7,393 nucleotides of DNA from Terriglobia bacterium (GCA_030042795.1 JASHYZ010000504.1:1-7393), one strand, 5' to 3'. Numbered from the stretch's first letter, positions 1 through 5,659 are shown. Notes: generated from the sequence alone by a model not told the origin. A program made the numbers and translations.

Positions 1-446
1 GCACGGTATCGCTGCTGGCGGGTTTGGATCTGCACAGTGGCCAAGTAATTGAAATCGTGCGCGACACTCACAAAAGCAGCGACTTCATTGCCTTTTTGCA
101 GAGGCTGGATGCGCGCTATCCCGCGGGGACTCCGATTCGCTTGTTGCTGGATAATCATTCGGCTCACATCTCCCGCGAAACGCAAGCGTACCTGCAGACG
201 GTGCCGGGGCGCTTCCGATTTGCGTTCACGCCGACGCATGGTTCTTGGCTTAATCTGGTGGAGACCTTGTTCAGTAAGATGGCGCGAAGCATGCTGCGCG
301 CCATCCGGGTGGCCACCAAAGAAGAATTGGTTCAGCGCATCCATCAGTACTTTGATCAAGTCAACTCTGACCCCGTCGTCTTCCGATGGACATCCAAGAT
401 GGATGAGGTCACGATTGACTAGCTATTTACAGAACTATGGTCTAGT
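1..446 (+). mobile_element. IS630-family insertion sequence, right-hand part
   Basis: This is the 3' portion of an insertion sequence; the left part lies before the window. It contains the C-terminal part of a DDE transposase followed by about 25 bases of non-coding tail. The exact right end is not proven. A short inverted pair ACTAG (418-422) / CTAGT (442-446) surrounds the tail and includes TA, the dinucleotide that IS630/Tc1-type elements target and duplicate. Coding sequence of an unrelated secreted protein begins immediately after, at about 448, so the boundary is placed near 446. The terminal inverted repeat cannot be confirmed without the other end. Confidence 0.6.
3..422 (+). CDS. IS630-family transposase, C-terminal part (5' end outside window)
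   Basis: DDE-type transposase that cuts and joins DNA strands to move its insertion sequence. The frame is open from base 3 (T-V-S-L-L-A-G-L-D-L-H) and ends with TAG at 420-422. A TTG at 24 is not a real start, because homologous sequence continues upstream. The second catalytic Asp lies in LLLDNHSAH (D codon 150-152) and the catalytic Glu in the conserved block GSWLNLVE (E codon 261-263), with 36 residues between them. The first catalytic Asp should lie upstream, outside the window. The C-terminal end (FRWTSKMDEV then a few residues) looks like a natural IS630 terminus, so this end is complete. No frameshift or stop is seen in the visible part, so the element may be intact. The family call rests on the DNHSAH and WLNLVE motifs. 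Confidence 0.93.
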   Translation, partial: TVSLLAGLDLHSGQVIEIVRDTHKSSDFIAFLQRLDARYPAGTPIRLLLDNHSAHISRETQAYLQTVPGRFRFAFTPTHGSWLNLVETLFSKMARSMLRAIRVATKEELVQRIHQYFDQVNSDPVVFRWTSKMDEVTID

Positions 447-447
447 C

Positions 448-1659
448 TCCGCTAATCAGAATTTCTTCTATGTGTACAAAGATGTGGATTCAGCAATGAA
501 CCATGGATTCCCCAGTGTTTTCGGCACACTCAGCGCAGTCACTATTGATGAGGGGTGCGTAGATGACCCGGTAGAGCTCACGACCGGCTGCTTTCCTCCG
601 AACGACACCACAGACTTCGATGGCACACGGGGCACGGTAATGCGGGTAACTCTGGGGCCGTTCGCAAGCGGCGAGTTCGGTGGCGTCAACATTCAGGATG
701 TCGGCACTTATGCCTACGACCTTAATCAGGCCACCCAGGTGACTTTTGACATGCGTTCTCCTGACGGCGCAATCGTCCAGTTCGGAGTCGGTGGGTGTGT
801 CACCGCCCCCATTGGTCCGATCGGGCTGATCTGGTCGCCGCAAACGATCGTTCTCGCCGACTTACCCGCTTGTGTTCTCGACCTCTCCAACATAAGTATC
901 CTTTTCGCGGTTCAAGCGGGCTACCCGAACGGTGGCACGGTGCTCTTGGATAACATTCAATTTCTGCCCGTGCCGCCACGCACGAATCAAAGCTCGAGTG
1001 GGGAATCGCTGAGTTTCCCGGTCGGCACTGAAACCTTCGGAGTTGTCCCCCAAACGTCTAACTTCCCCTTGGATCAGGTGGACCGTAACGTGGCGTCGAC
1101 GTACGAGTCGGCACTCGCGCTTTTGGCCCTATTGCTACAGCCAGGCGGCGACATGAGCAACGCTCAGGAAGTCGCGAACGCTTTCCACTACGCGCTCTAC
1201 CACGACAATCATGGCGATCCCATCCCGACGGCGCCTGGCAATCTGAGTGGTTGTTACGGCGGAGCAACCGCAACGCAATGCGGCCTTCACGATGCTTATT
1301 GCGGCGGCGACATCGGGTTGCTGAACAGCCAGACCGGCGGTGCCCAGGCCGGCGACGTGCGTCTTGCCGGATTCGGCGTTCCAACGACACCTTATGCTTT
1401 TGACCTGGTGAATGATGGCGCCAGCGGCGGGAATAACGCTTTTGCCGCTCTGGCGCTCGCAGCCGCCTATCGACAATTAGGAAACACGCCCTGCCTGAGC
1501 GATGCCCTCACAATTGCCAACTGGATTGCGGCGAACCTGCAGGACCAAACGGGAAAAGGGTATGGCGGGTACTATAACGGATATGGCGGTTTGTACGACA
1601 ACGAGGCAGGACAGCTTGACAAGGGGAAATCCACGGAAAGCAACGCCGATATTTTTGCG
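448..1659 (+). CDS. Fragment 1: N-terminal beta-sandwich-like region and first half of alpha/alpha toroid
   Basis: Frame 1. The sequence opens with NFFYVYKDVDSAMNHGFPS, which reads as mid-protein, so the true start lies across the IS. About 448-970 is rich in short beta strands (GTVMRVTLG, GGVNIQDVGTYAYDL, VTFDMRSPDG, GTVLLDNIQF) and resembles a galactose-binding-like jelly roll; it contains several Cys. From about 1075 it turns helical, with the pattern seen in six-hairpin glycosidase-like toroids: TYESALALLALLL, ANAFHYAL, GNNAFAALALAAAYRQLGNTP, ALTIANWIAAN, and a Gly/Tyr-rich loop followed by KSTESNADIF. In related sequences a KSTE-N-D block starts a toroid helix. The frame then reads 35 more unrelated residues to a stop at 1762-1764, so it leaves the true frame near 1655. 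Enzymatic activity is not established. Confidence 0.72.
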
Positions 1660-2576
1660 CATTCAATCTCCTTTCCCAAATCGAGGCGGAGCTCGGCAAC
1701 ACGACTCTCGCCCAACAGTGGGCCACCAACGCCAATGCAGCCGGGAATTTCGTCAAGGCTATGATTAATGAGAGCAATGGAGGCTTCTGGGTAGGTACTG
1801 TCCCGACCGGCACGACCGCACCGTGCCCGGGCGGCGCCCAAAATGGCAACGACACGATCGATACGTGCAACTCTTTGGATGCACACAGTATCACCACCCT
1901 GGCGCTTGCCGGGTCATCGGCTCTTGGGGTGACGAATTCCAATGGGCTCGACTGGCACCGGTCACTCGCAAGCATTTTGGCTAGCTACGAACAGACTGCC
2001 ACGGTCGCGGATGTAACCTTCTCCGGTTTTGGATTGAATTCACCTCCTCCGGCGCCCGGCATTGCCTGGGAGTTCACGGGCCAAGAGGTAGAGACTTGCC
2101 GCTACATTGATGCACTCTTCGTGACAACAAGTTACCAGTCCTGCATCCAAACCTACCAGAGTGATATTCTGCAGGCAGCGAATTCCGCCCCATTTGGCGA
2201 CGGTGTGGGCGTAGTAGATAGCACGCTCCCTAACGGTGATACGCTGGCCCTGGCCAGTCAGTACCTACAGACGATCTTTGAGTGCATTCCGGAGCGCGTG
2301 GACCTGGCGGCCTCGATCTGGGCCATATTGTCAGATGATACCATCAATCCTCTCGTCCCTTTCCCACAAGTAGTCTTATCAAAAACGAGCGTGAGCTTCG
2401 GCAATCAACCGATCAGCACGGCGAGCACACAACAAACCATGACGGTAACCAACACTGGTAGCCTGCAACTCAGCGCCCCGAAAATTTCCATTGCCGGTGC
2501 GAATAGCGGCGATTTTGGCCAGACTACTACCTGCGATTCAAGTTATCTACAGGCGCGGGTTGCACCATTAGCGTGA
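1659..2576 (+). CDS. Fragment 2: second half of alpha/alpha toroid and start of first ASH domain
   Basis: Frame 3. It continues fragment 1 directly: AFNLLSQIEAELGNTTLAQQWATNANAAGNFVKAMI follows KSTESNADIF, as expected for the toroid. An ATG at 1761 is internal and is not a believable gene start. Later elements include NGGFWVGTVPTG, LDAHSITTLALAGSSALG and the helix YIDALFVTTSYQ, ending with VDLAASIWAILS near 2330. From about 2370 the sequence becomes the beta-rich VVLSKTSVSFGNQPISTASTQQTMTVTNTGS, the N-terminal half of an ASH/choice-of-anchor-D domain. The frame is lost at TTTCDSS (about 2529-2543), and the stop at 2574-2576 is a product of the shift. Confidence 0.7.
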   Translation, partial: AFNLLSQIEAELGNTTLAQQWATNANAAGNFVKAMINESNGGFWVGTVPTGTTAPCPGGAQNGNDTIDTCNSLDAHSITTLALAGSSALGVTNSNGLDWHRSLASILASYEQTATVADVTFSGFGLNSPPPAPGIAWEFTGQEVETCRYIDALFVTTSYQSCIQTYQSDILQAANSAPFGDGVGVVDSTLPNGDTLALASQYLQTIFECIPERVDLAASIWAILSDDTINPLVPFPQVVLSKTSVSFGNQPISTASTQQTMTVTNTGSLQLSAPKISIAGANSGDFGQTTTCDSSYLQARVAPLA

Positions 2577-2764
2577 CCTTCACGCCTTCCGCAAGCGGAT
2601 CGCGAAGCACCTCCCTCACTATTACTGACAACGCACCCGACTCCCCTCAGGCCATCAGTCTAACCGGAACAGGAGCAGCGGTACCCTTGGCTGTTGTTTC
2701 GGCCACGACAGTCCAGTTCGCGGCTCTCTTGGTGAAATCCACCAGTAGCTCGCAAACCGGTTAA
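2543..2764 (+). CDS. Fragment 3: end of first ASH domain and start of second
   Basis: Frame 2. It resumes the broken ASH domain with LSTGAGCTISVTFTPSAS, then SLTITDNAPDSPQAISLTGTG. The pairing of a Cys before and after the shift, and the sequence TFTP-SG-SLTITDNA-LTGTG, are hallmarks of choice-of-anchor-D/ASH repeats. A second repeat starts at about 2680 (PLAVVSATTVQFAA) and runs to SSSQT, where an extra G near 2759 throws the frame into TAA at 2762-2764. A GTG at 2573 is internal to a strand and is not a start. Confidence 0.7.
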   Translation, partial: LSTGAGCTISVTFTPSASGSRSTSLTITDNAPDSPQAISLTGTGAAVPLAVVSATTVQFAALLVKSTSSSQTG

Positions 2765-3467
2765 GCTGTCCAACACCGGGGCCTTAGCGCTCGCAGTGAC
2801 CGGCATTACCACCAGCGGAGACTTTTCCCAGACCAACAACTGCGGCAGCAGTATCGCCGCCGGTGGCTCCTGTAGCATCAACGTCACCTTCGCGCCGACC
2901 ACGAGCGGTCTCTGTTCCGGAACCCTGACCATCACCGACAACAGCAACGGCGTGACGGGGAGCACCCAGACCGTGAGCCTCACCGGAACGGGTCAGGATT
3001 TCACGCTTGCCATAGCTTCCGGATCTTCATCATCGCAGAACGCCTCCCCCGGGGAGACGGCGACGTACTCATTAAGTCTGGGCGGCCAAGGGGGATTCAA
3101 CCAAAGCGTGAGCTTCTCGTGCGCCAACGCTCCTCCCGAATCCACATGCACGGTTTCGCCGAATTCGGCGGCCCCCGGCAGTACTATCACAGTTAGTGTT
3201 GCGACCACAGCCCCATCGGCGAGTGTGCCACGGGACTTTCCCCTCCCTCGAGCCGCGTCTGCCCGGGCCCCCGGCCTTGCTCATCCTTGCTGTGGTTCTG
3301 GGAGCCATCGCTTGGACCGTTTGTGCGTCAATACAATTCGGGAAGAGGCAGTGGACAATATTTCTGCCCCTGGTGGTGGGACTGTTAGTGGTATCCACAC
3401 TCGCTGGCTGCGGAGGAGGAAGCAGTTCGCCTCCCCACAACTCCGGGACTCCTGCGGGTACTTATAG
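2760..3467 (+). CDS. Fragment 4: rest of second ASH domain and Ig-like repeat
   Basis: Frame 3. It reads VKLSNTGALALAVTGITTSGDFSQTNNC, then the GGSCSINVTFAPTTSG and LTITDNSNG blocks, closing with VSLTGTG near 2992, so the second ASH domain is complete once repaired. About 2994-3224 is a separate beta repeat: DFTLAIASGSSSSQNASPGETATYSLSL, then FNQSVSFSCANAPPESTCTVSPNSAAPGSTITVSVATTA. This form, with two Cys flanking a short loop, is common in Acidobacteriota surface proteins just before the C-terminal tail. True homology ends at VPR (3225-3233). The remaining residues to the stop at 3465-3467 are out of frame. Confidence 0.7.
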   Translation, partial: VKLSNTGALALAVTGITTSGDFSQTNNCGSSIAAGGSCSINVTFAPTTSGLCSGTLTITDNSNGVTGSTQTVSLTGTGQDFTLAIASGSSSSQNASPGETATYSLSLGGQGGFNQSVSFSCANAPPESTCTVSPNSAAPGSTITVSVATTAPSASVPRDFPLPRAASARAPGLAHPCCGSGSHRLDRLCVNTIREEAVDNISAPGGGTVSGIHTRWLRRRKQFASPQLRDSCGYL

Positions 3468-3516
3468 CCTGACGGTGACGGGCACCAGAGGAGTCAAGTC
3501 TACGGACACTGACTAG
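3235..3516 (+). CDS. Fragment 5: C-terminal tail with two hydrophobic segments and lipobox-like LAGC
   Basis: Frame 1. It continues fragment 4 as TFPSLEPRLPGPP. A hydrophobic segment follows (about 3274-3324, ALLILAVVLGAIAWTVC), then a short polar/basic stretch with GKRQW, then a second hydrophobic segment (3355-3399) leading straight into L-A-G-C (3400-3411), three Gly, and SSSPPHNSGTPAGTYSLTVTGT. The basic stretch, hydrophobic core and LAGC together look like a lipoprotein signal placed at the C-terminal end of a long protein. The last visible strand (GTYSLTVTGT, ending at 3486) normally continues for another strand or two in such proteins; here it is replaced by RGVKSTDTD and a TAG, so the end appears truncated or rearranged. 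Confidence 0.65.
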   Translation, partial: TFPSLEPRLPGPPALLILAVVLGAIAWTVCASIQFGKRQWTIFLPLVVGLLVVSTLAGCGGGSSSPPHNSGTPAGTYSLTVTGTRGVKSTDTD

Positions 3517-3545
3517 CGCCGGCTGGAAGGGACTCAACTTGACTC
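3491..3545. repeat. 9-bp inverted repeat downstream of the broken gene
   Basis: GAGTCAAGT at 3491-3499 is the exact reverse complement of ACTTGACTC at 3537-3545, with 37 bases between. It starts just after the point (3486) where the reading frame loses family resemblance and spans the stop at 3514-3516. There is no T run, so a classical intrinsic terminator is unlikely. It may be a scar or the end of a small element. Confidence 0.4.
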
Positions 3546-3670
3546 GATCTTGGTCGAAAATCTGCTGACGACAGCGCCATGTTTGGTATTCTCCCGAATT
3601 ATGTTGGTGCAAACGGGCCCAGCTTTCGTCCCAGTCGCATTTAGAACACATCCTGGGAGTTAGTCTCCGT
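3517..3670. other. Short intergenic stretch between converging genes
   Basis: The broken secreted-protein gene (plus) and the DUF2846-like gene (minus) converge here. It holds copy 1 of the direct repeat and one arm of two inverted repeats, but no stem followed by a T run, so no intrinsic terminator can be assigned. Confidence 0.4.
3532..3572 (+). repeat. Imperfect direct repeat, copy 1
   Basis: Two conserved blocks are shared with 4555-4593. The first is ACTCAACxTGxCTCG (13 of 15 bases identical). The second is AATCTGCTGACGAC (14 of 14 identical, 3559-3572). They are separated by 12 bases here and 10 in the other copy. Copy 1 lies just after the stop of the broken secreted-protein gene. Confidence 0.55.
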
Positions 3671-3676
3671 CTAACT
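3658..3676. repeat. Hairpin-forming inverted repeat over the stop codon of the DUF2846-like gene
   Basis: AGTTAG (3658-3663) and CTAACT (3671-3676) are exact inverted copies around a 7-base loop. The right arm contains the stop codon of the minus-strand gene (3671-3673). The stem is AT-rich and lacks a following T run, so it is at best a weak 3'-end structure. Confidence 0.3.
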
Positions 3677-4156
3677 CGTGGGTTCGAAACCGGCCGCCAG
3701 GAGGCTGCTGTCCTTAACCATACCCACGTCAACGGGTTTCATCTTTTGAAGTTCCCCTATGCCTTGCTCGGGCTGGACCAGAGTGAGGCGGCCGTGGCCC
3801 TTCCACATTCCCGGGGCGATGTCTAAGCGGATGTAATACTCCTGACCCAGCTTCAGGTTCAGTTCGATTTCGGATTGTTTGTCGTTAGATCTGAACGCGT
3901 GATTGCCTGGCGGCAGTGCTAGCACCGCATACCGCCCATCCTGTAACCGCACCACGTCTTCGTCGTCGCAGTAAATGGATGGCCGAAGGCCCTTGCCCAT
4001 ATATTGCTTGTAGCGGTAAACATTTACGCGGACTCGGTCACCCGAAAGGTTGCGATGCTCCTGAGCGGTCGCCCTCGGAAGAAAGAGAGATGTCAGAACA
4101 GCAATCAAGCTCATTCGTCGCAGAATCGTTACTAGAGACAGCGTCGGTCTTCTCAT
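3671..4156 (-). CDS. Exported DUF2846-like protein, 161 aa
   Basis: Small exported protein of unknown function. The start is ATG at 4156-4154, chosen because GGAGGAAA (4162-4169) stands 5 nt upstream. A longer open frame to 4456 exists, but its extra 100 residues are Arg-rich and low-similarity. Residues 1-31 form a signal peptide: basic MRR with a second RR at 13-14, a hydrophobic core about 15-26, and a likely signal peptidase I cut at ATA-QE (31/32). Residues about 42-135 match the DUF2846 pattern: VNVYRYKQYMGKGLRPSIY, then CDDEDVVRLQDGRYAVLALPPGNHAF, then LNLKLGQEYYIRL. The protein is probably periplasmic, or outer-membrane associated as in lipoprotein relatives, but no lipobox Cys is seen here. 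The last residues (AAGFEPTS) carry no recognised motif. It is monocistronic; the CBS-like gene on the same strand ends 455 bp upstream of its start. Confidence 0.87.
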   Translation of the reverse strand: MRRPTLSLVTILRRMSLIAVLTSLFLPRATAQEHRNLSGDRVRVNVYRYKQYMGKGLRPSIYCDDEDVVRLQDGRYAVLALPPGNHAFRSNDKQSEIELNLKLGQEYYIRLDIAPGMWKGHGRLTLVQPEQGIGELQKMKPVDVGMVKDSSLLAAGFEPTS

Positions 4157-4161
4157 GGTCG

Positions 4162-4169
4162 TTTCCTCC
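4162..4169 (-). promoter_or_regulatory. Shine-Dalgarno of the DUF2846-like gene
   Basis: GGAGGAAA on the minus strand lies 5 nt before the ATG at 4156. This strong site decides the start against the longer upstream open frame. Confidence 0.8.
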
Positions 4170-4177
4170 AGAATTTT

Positions 4178-4197
4178 AGTCGTCTCCCGAGACGACT
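4178..4197 (-). promoter_or_regulatory. Perfect 9-bp dyad in the leader of the DUF2846-like gene
   Basis: The arms AGTCGTCTC (4178-4186) and GAGACGACT (4189-4197) are perfect inverted copies separated by two bases. The dyad begins 21 bases before the ATG and 8 bases before the Shine-Dalgarno. As DNA it could be an operator for a dimeric repressor. As RNA it folds into an 8-bp stem with a 4-base loop just upstream of the ribosome site. There is no T run after it in either direction, so terminator function is unlikely. No known regulator site is recognised. Confidence 0.5.
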
Positions 4198-4554
4198 TGG
4201 TAAAACCGCACACACTTTCGACGGCGACGTGAGCGTCGTGCCTCCAAGCAGAGCGCACTCGTCCCAGAACAGAAGGACACATCCGAATCACCGAGTGCCG
4301 TGGTTGTGTGCTACGCCGACCAGTAAGCGCACGAAGCCTGCCAAAGCGTCGACCACGGTCTCCTAGCGCGAAATCCCTAATCGATCTCGCATTAGGGCTA
4401 ACCTGTTGCTGGCCTGGGCTAGTCACGCCGCCCGAGACGGGCGTGTGGCCGTCCAATTTCTAGGGAAGCGTTGATCAAGATTTAGAGGGTTAGCGAAGGC
4501 GAGTCTCACTTGAACCGAGCGCACACGGTTTCGAAGAAAAGTCTGCTTGAGAAC

Positions 4555-4593
4555 ACTCAACCTGGCTCGGCCGCTCGCGAATCTGCTGACGAC
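4555..4593 (+). repeat. Imperfect direct repeat, copy 2
   Basis: Same orientation as copy 1 at 3532-3572, with the exact 14-base block at 4580-4593. It ends 18 bases from the stop codon of the CBS-like gene. Together the two copies bracket the DUF2846-like gene with its whole leader. Confidence 0.55.
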
Positions 4594-4611
4594 CGAGCAT
4601 GATCCTTAACG

Positions 4612-5355
4612 CTACACCTTACCGTTGTCCTGAATGATGTTGTTCGTAATCCAGCCCAGCACGGGATCACTCTTGGTGCCGGTGTTCGTCACGAATACAT
4701 CCTGGCAATTAGGAGCGGCATCCATCGCTTCCTTGGCATCCGCCAAGCTAGCGTCTTCTCTGACCGTGGCGAAGGTGTTCTCAAGATCGCCTTCTTTGTC
4801 GTCAAGAAATTTGCGTAACGTGAGCGTCTTTTTGTCGGGAGCCGGCTCAGCTTTGAGCCGATCGGTTAGATAGCTATCGATTGTGCTCTGATGGATGACA
4901 TAGAGAGGCTGCCCGCTCGTGGAGAGGATCGGCACCCGCCGCCCCTTTCCCCGCTTTGTAAGTTCATCGCGAATCGCGAACAGCAAAGTGTTGTCGTCCT
5001 GTGGCGATATCCACGCGACCATTTGGGCCCGGGGAATCATGGTGTCCTTCACCGGGAGCGATCTGAGTTTCTCCAAGGATGTTATTTGTCGGGCGACTTC
5101 GGTCACGCTGCGCGTCGCGGCTTCGAAACTCTCCTTCGAGAAGTAATGCGTCAGAATGGTGCCTACCCACGTGCCAATCAGCGGCAGCACCGCCGTGAGA
5201 ACGTACTTCGCGGTATCGCTCCGGTGTTCGTGATCAGCAACAATGATCACAACCGCCAGCGCGAAAACAAAGAGTATGGATAACCCGGTCAGCCCAAACG
5301 CTAGCCAGCGGCGCACACCTGTCGACTCTGGCTCACTCTGCGGAGCTTTGGACAT
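4612..5355 (-). CDS. Two-helix membrane protein with CBS-like cytoplasmic region, 247 aa
   Basis: Uncharacterised membrane protein. The start is ATG at 5355-5353, preceded by GGGGGTGA (5361-5368) at 5-nt spacing; a TTG five codons upstream overlaps that site and is less likely. Residues about 17-40 and 49-71 are hydrophobic helices joined by a short DHEHRSDTAK turn. A charged linker (about 72-100, probably coiled) leads to residues 102-240, which resemble a pair of CBS domains. VKDTMIPRAQMV at 102-113 matches the start of CBS domains in CorC/HlyC-type proteins, and ATVREDASLADAKEAMDAAPNCQDVFVTN with GWITNNII near the C-terminus matches the second. CBS pairs usually bind adenine nucleotides and act as sensors. 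No transporter or enzyme domain is attached, so the partner is unknown. The stop is TAG at 4614-4612. It is divergent from the kinase gene; a functional link is possible but unproven. Confidence 0.78.
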   Translation of the reverse strand: MSKAPQSEPESTGVRRWLAFGLTGLSILFVFALAVVIIVADHEHRSDTAKYVLTAVLPLIGTWVGTILTHYFSKESFEAATRSVTEVARQITSLEKLRSLPVKDTMIPRAQMVAWISPQDDNTLLFAIRDELTKRGKGRRVPILSTSGQPLYVIHQSTIDSYLTDRLKAEPAPDKKTLTLRKFLDDKEGDLENTFATVREDASLADAKEAMDAAPNCQDVFVTNTGTKSDPVLGWITNNIIQDNGKV

Positions 5356-5360
5356 GGCTC

Positions 5361-5368
5361 TCACCCCC
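5361..5368 (-). promoter_or_regulatory. Shine-Dalgarno of the CBS-like gene
   Basis: GGGGGTGA on the minus strand, 5 nt before the ATG at 5355. It supports that start over the TTG at 5370, which would lie on top of the site. Confidence 0.6.
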
Positions 5369-5384
5369 AAAACTATGTGAGGTT

Positions 5385-5390
5385 ACTATA
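5385..5390 (-). promoter_or_regulatory. Possible -10 element for the CBS-like gene
   Basis: TATAGT on the minus strand, 29 bases before the ATG. No good -35 box is found at 16-18 bp spacing, so this is only a candidate. Confidence 0.22.
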
Positions 5391-5659
5391 ACTCCCGAGG
5401 AAACAGCAACCGCAGACGCTGTCAGGAACGGCACTGCGCACGAACACCTCCAAAGTGGTCCCACGAGCCGAGCGCGCCAGTTGTCGAGGGTCGCAAAGGA
5501 CCACGGTCGTTATCTCCAAATTCTTAAGCCGGCAAGCTAAACCGGTGGTATTATCTGTCCCGTTGACGACCGCTTGGTAGTCGGGGTGAGCCACGAATCG
5601 ACGCCCTCCTCGCGCGCTATGCCGGAACGCGAAAGGGGCATGCCTCACCCGTTGGCAAA

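Larger units (their letters stand above)
448..3516 (+). pseudogene. Large secreted multidomain protein (glycosidase-like toroid, ASH repeats, lipobox tail), IS-truncated and frameshifted
   Basis: One ancestral gene can be followed through five successive reading frames. The order is: frame 1 (448 to about 1659), frame 3 (to about 2543), frame 2 (to about 2758), frame 3 (2760 to about 3233), frame 1 (3235-3516). The four joins need one missing base, one missing base, one extra base and one extra base, so the net shift is zero and the repaired product is about 1,022 codons. Order of parts: beta-sandwich-like N-terminal region, alpha/alpha toroid, two ASH/choice-of-anchor-D domains, an Ig-like repeat, two hydrophobic segments, LAGC-GGG, and an incomplete terminal strand. 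The start codon and any signal peptide are absent; the sequence abuts the IS630 element. The product was probably exported and surface-attached, perhaps acting on or binding polysaccharide; that function is inference. Either real decay or homopolymer sequencing errors could explain the breaks. Confidence 0.82.
4157..4611. other. Gene-free interval with several inverted repeats
   Basis: No convincing gene is seen on either strand in these 455 bases. Apart from the dyad at 4178-4197 it holds further short perfect inverted repeats. These are GCACTCG (4255-4261) / CGAGTGC (4292-4298), CCCTAAT (4375-4381) / ATTAGGG (4391-4397), and CGCCCG (4429-4434) / CGGGCG (4438-4443). The promoter of the DUF2846-like gene should lie here, but no clear -35/-10 pair is visible. 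Copy 2 of the direct repeat is at its right end. None of the hairpins is followed by a T run. Confidence 0.5.
5356..5659. other. Divergent intergenic region between CBS-like gene and kinase gene
   Basis: About 304 bases that must carry the promoters of both divergent genes. No tRNA or clear terminator is seen. The minus strand has an open frame ending in TAG at 5375-5373, 17 bases before the CBS-like start. From ATG at 5699 it would give 108 residues, including VAHPDYQAVVNGTD and LKNLEITTVVLCDP. It matches no family I recognise, has no clear Shine-Dalgarno and would overlap the kinase start, so it is not called as a gene. A TTGACG at 5563-5568 on the plus strand has no matching -10. Confidence 0.45.

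Noticed and set aside
1058..1476. Two overlapping minus-strand open frames of about 110 codons
   Set aside because: Antisense to the toroid region of the secreted protein; low-complexity Arg/Ala-rich products without motifs.
1645..1665. Programmed -1 frameshifting at the T5 run
   Set aside because: No canonical X-XXY-YYZ heptamer in the right phase, and three other indels in the same gene make ordinary mutation or sequencing error far more likely.
3651..3702. tRNA-like sequence: GGTTCGAAACC resembling a T arm, with CCTGG/CCAGG flanks and a 6-bp hairpin
   Set aside because: The T-stem would have a mismatch, no D arm or acceptor stem of proper spacing exists, and the sequence is coding for the end of the DUF2846-like protein.
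4429..4443. Intrinsic terminator at the CGCCCG/CGGGCG hairpin
   Set aside because: No T run on either side, and no gene ends next to it.
4157..4456. N-terminal extension of the DUF2846-like gene to an ATG at 4456
   Set aside because: The extra 100 residues are Arg-rich and unlike the family, while the ATG at 4156 has a strong Shine-Dalgarno and a signal peptide right after it.
4891..5283. Plus-strand open frame of 130 codons
   Set aside because: Antisense to the CBS-like gene, which has helices, domain motifs and a ribosome site.
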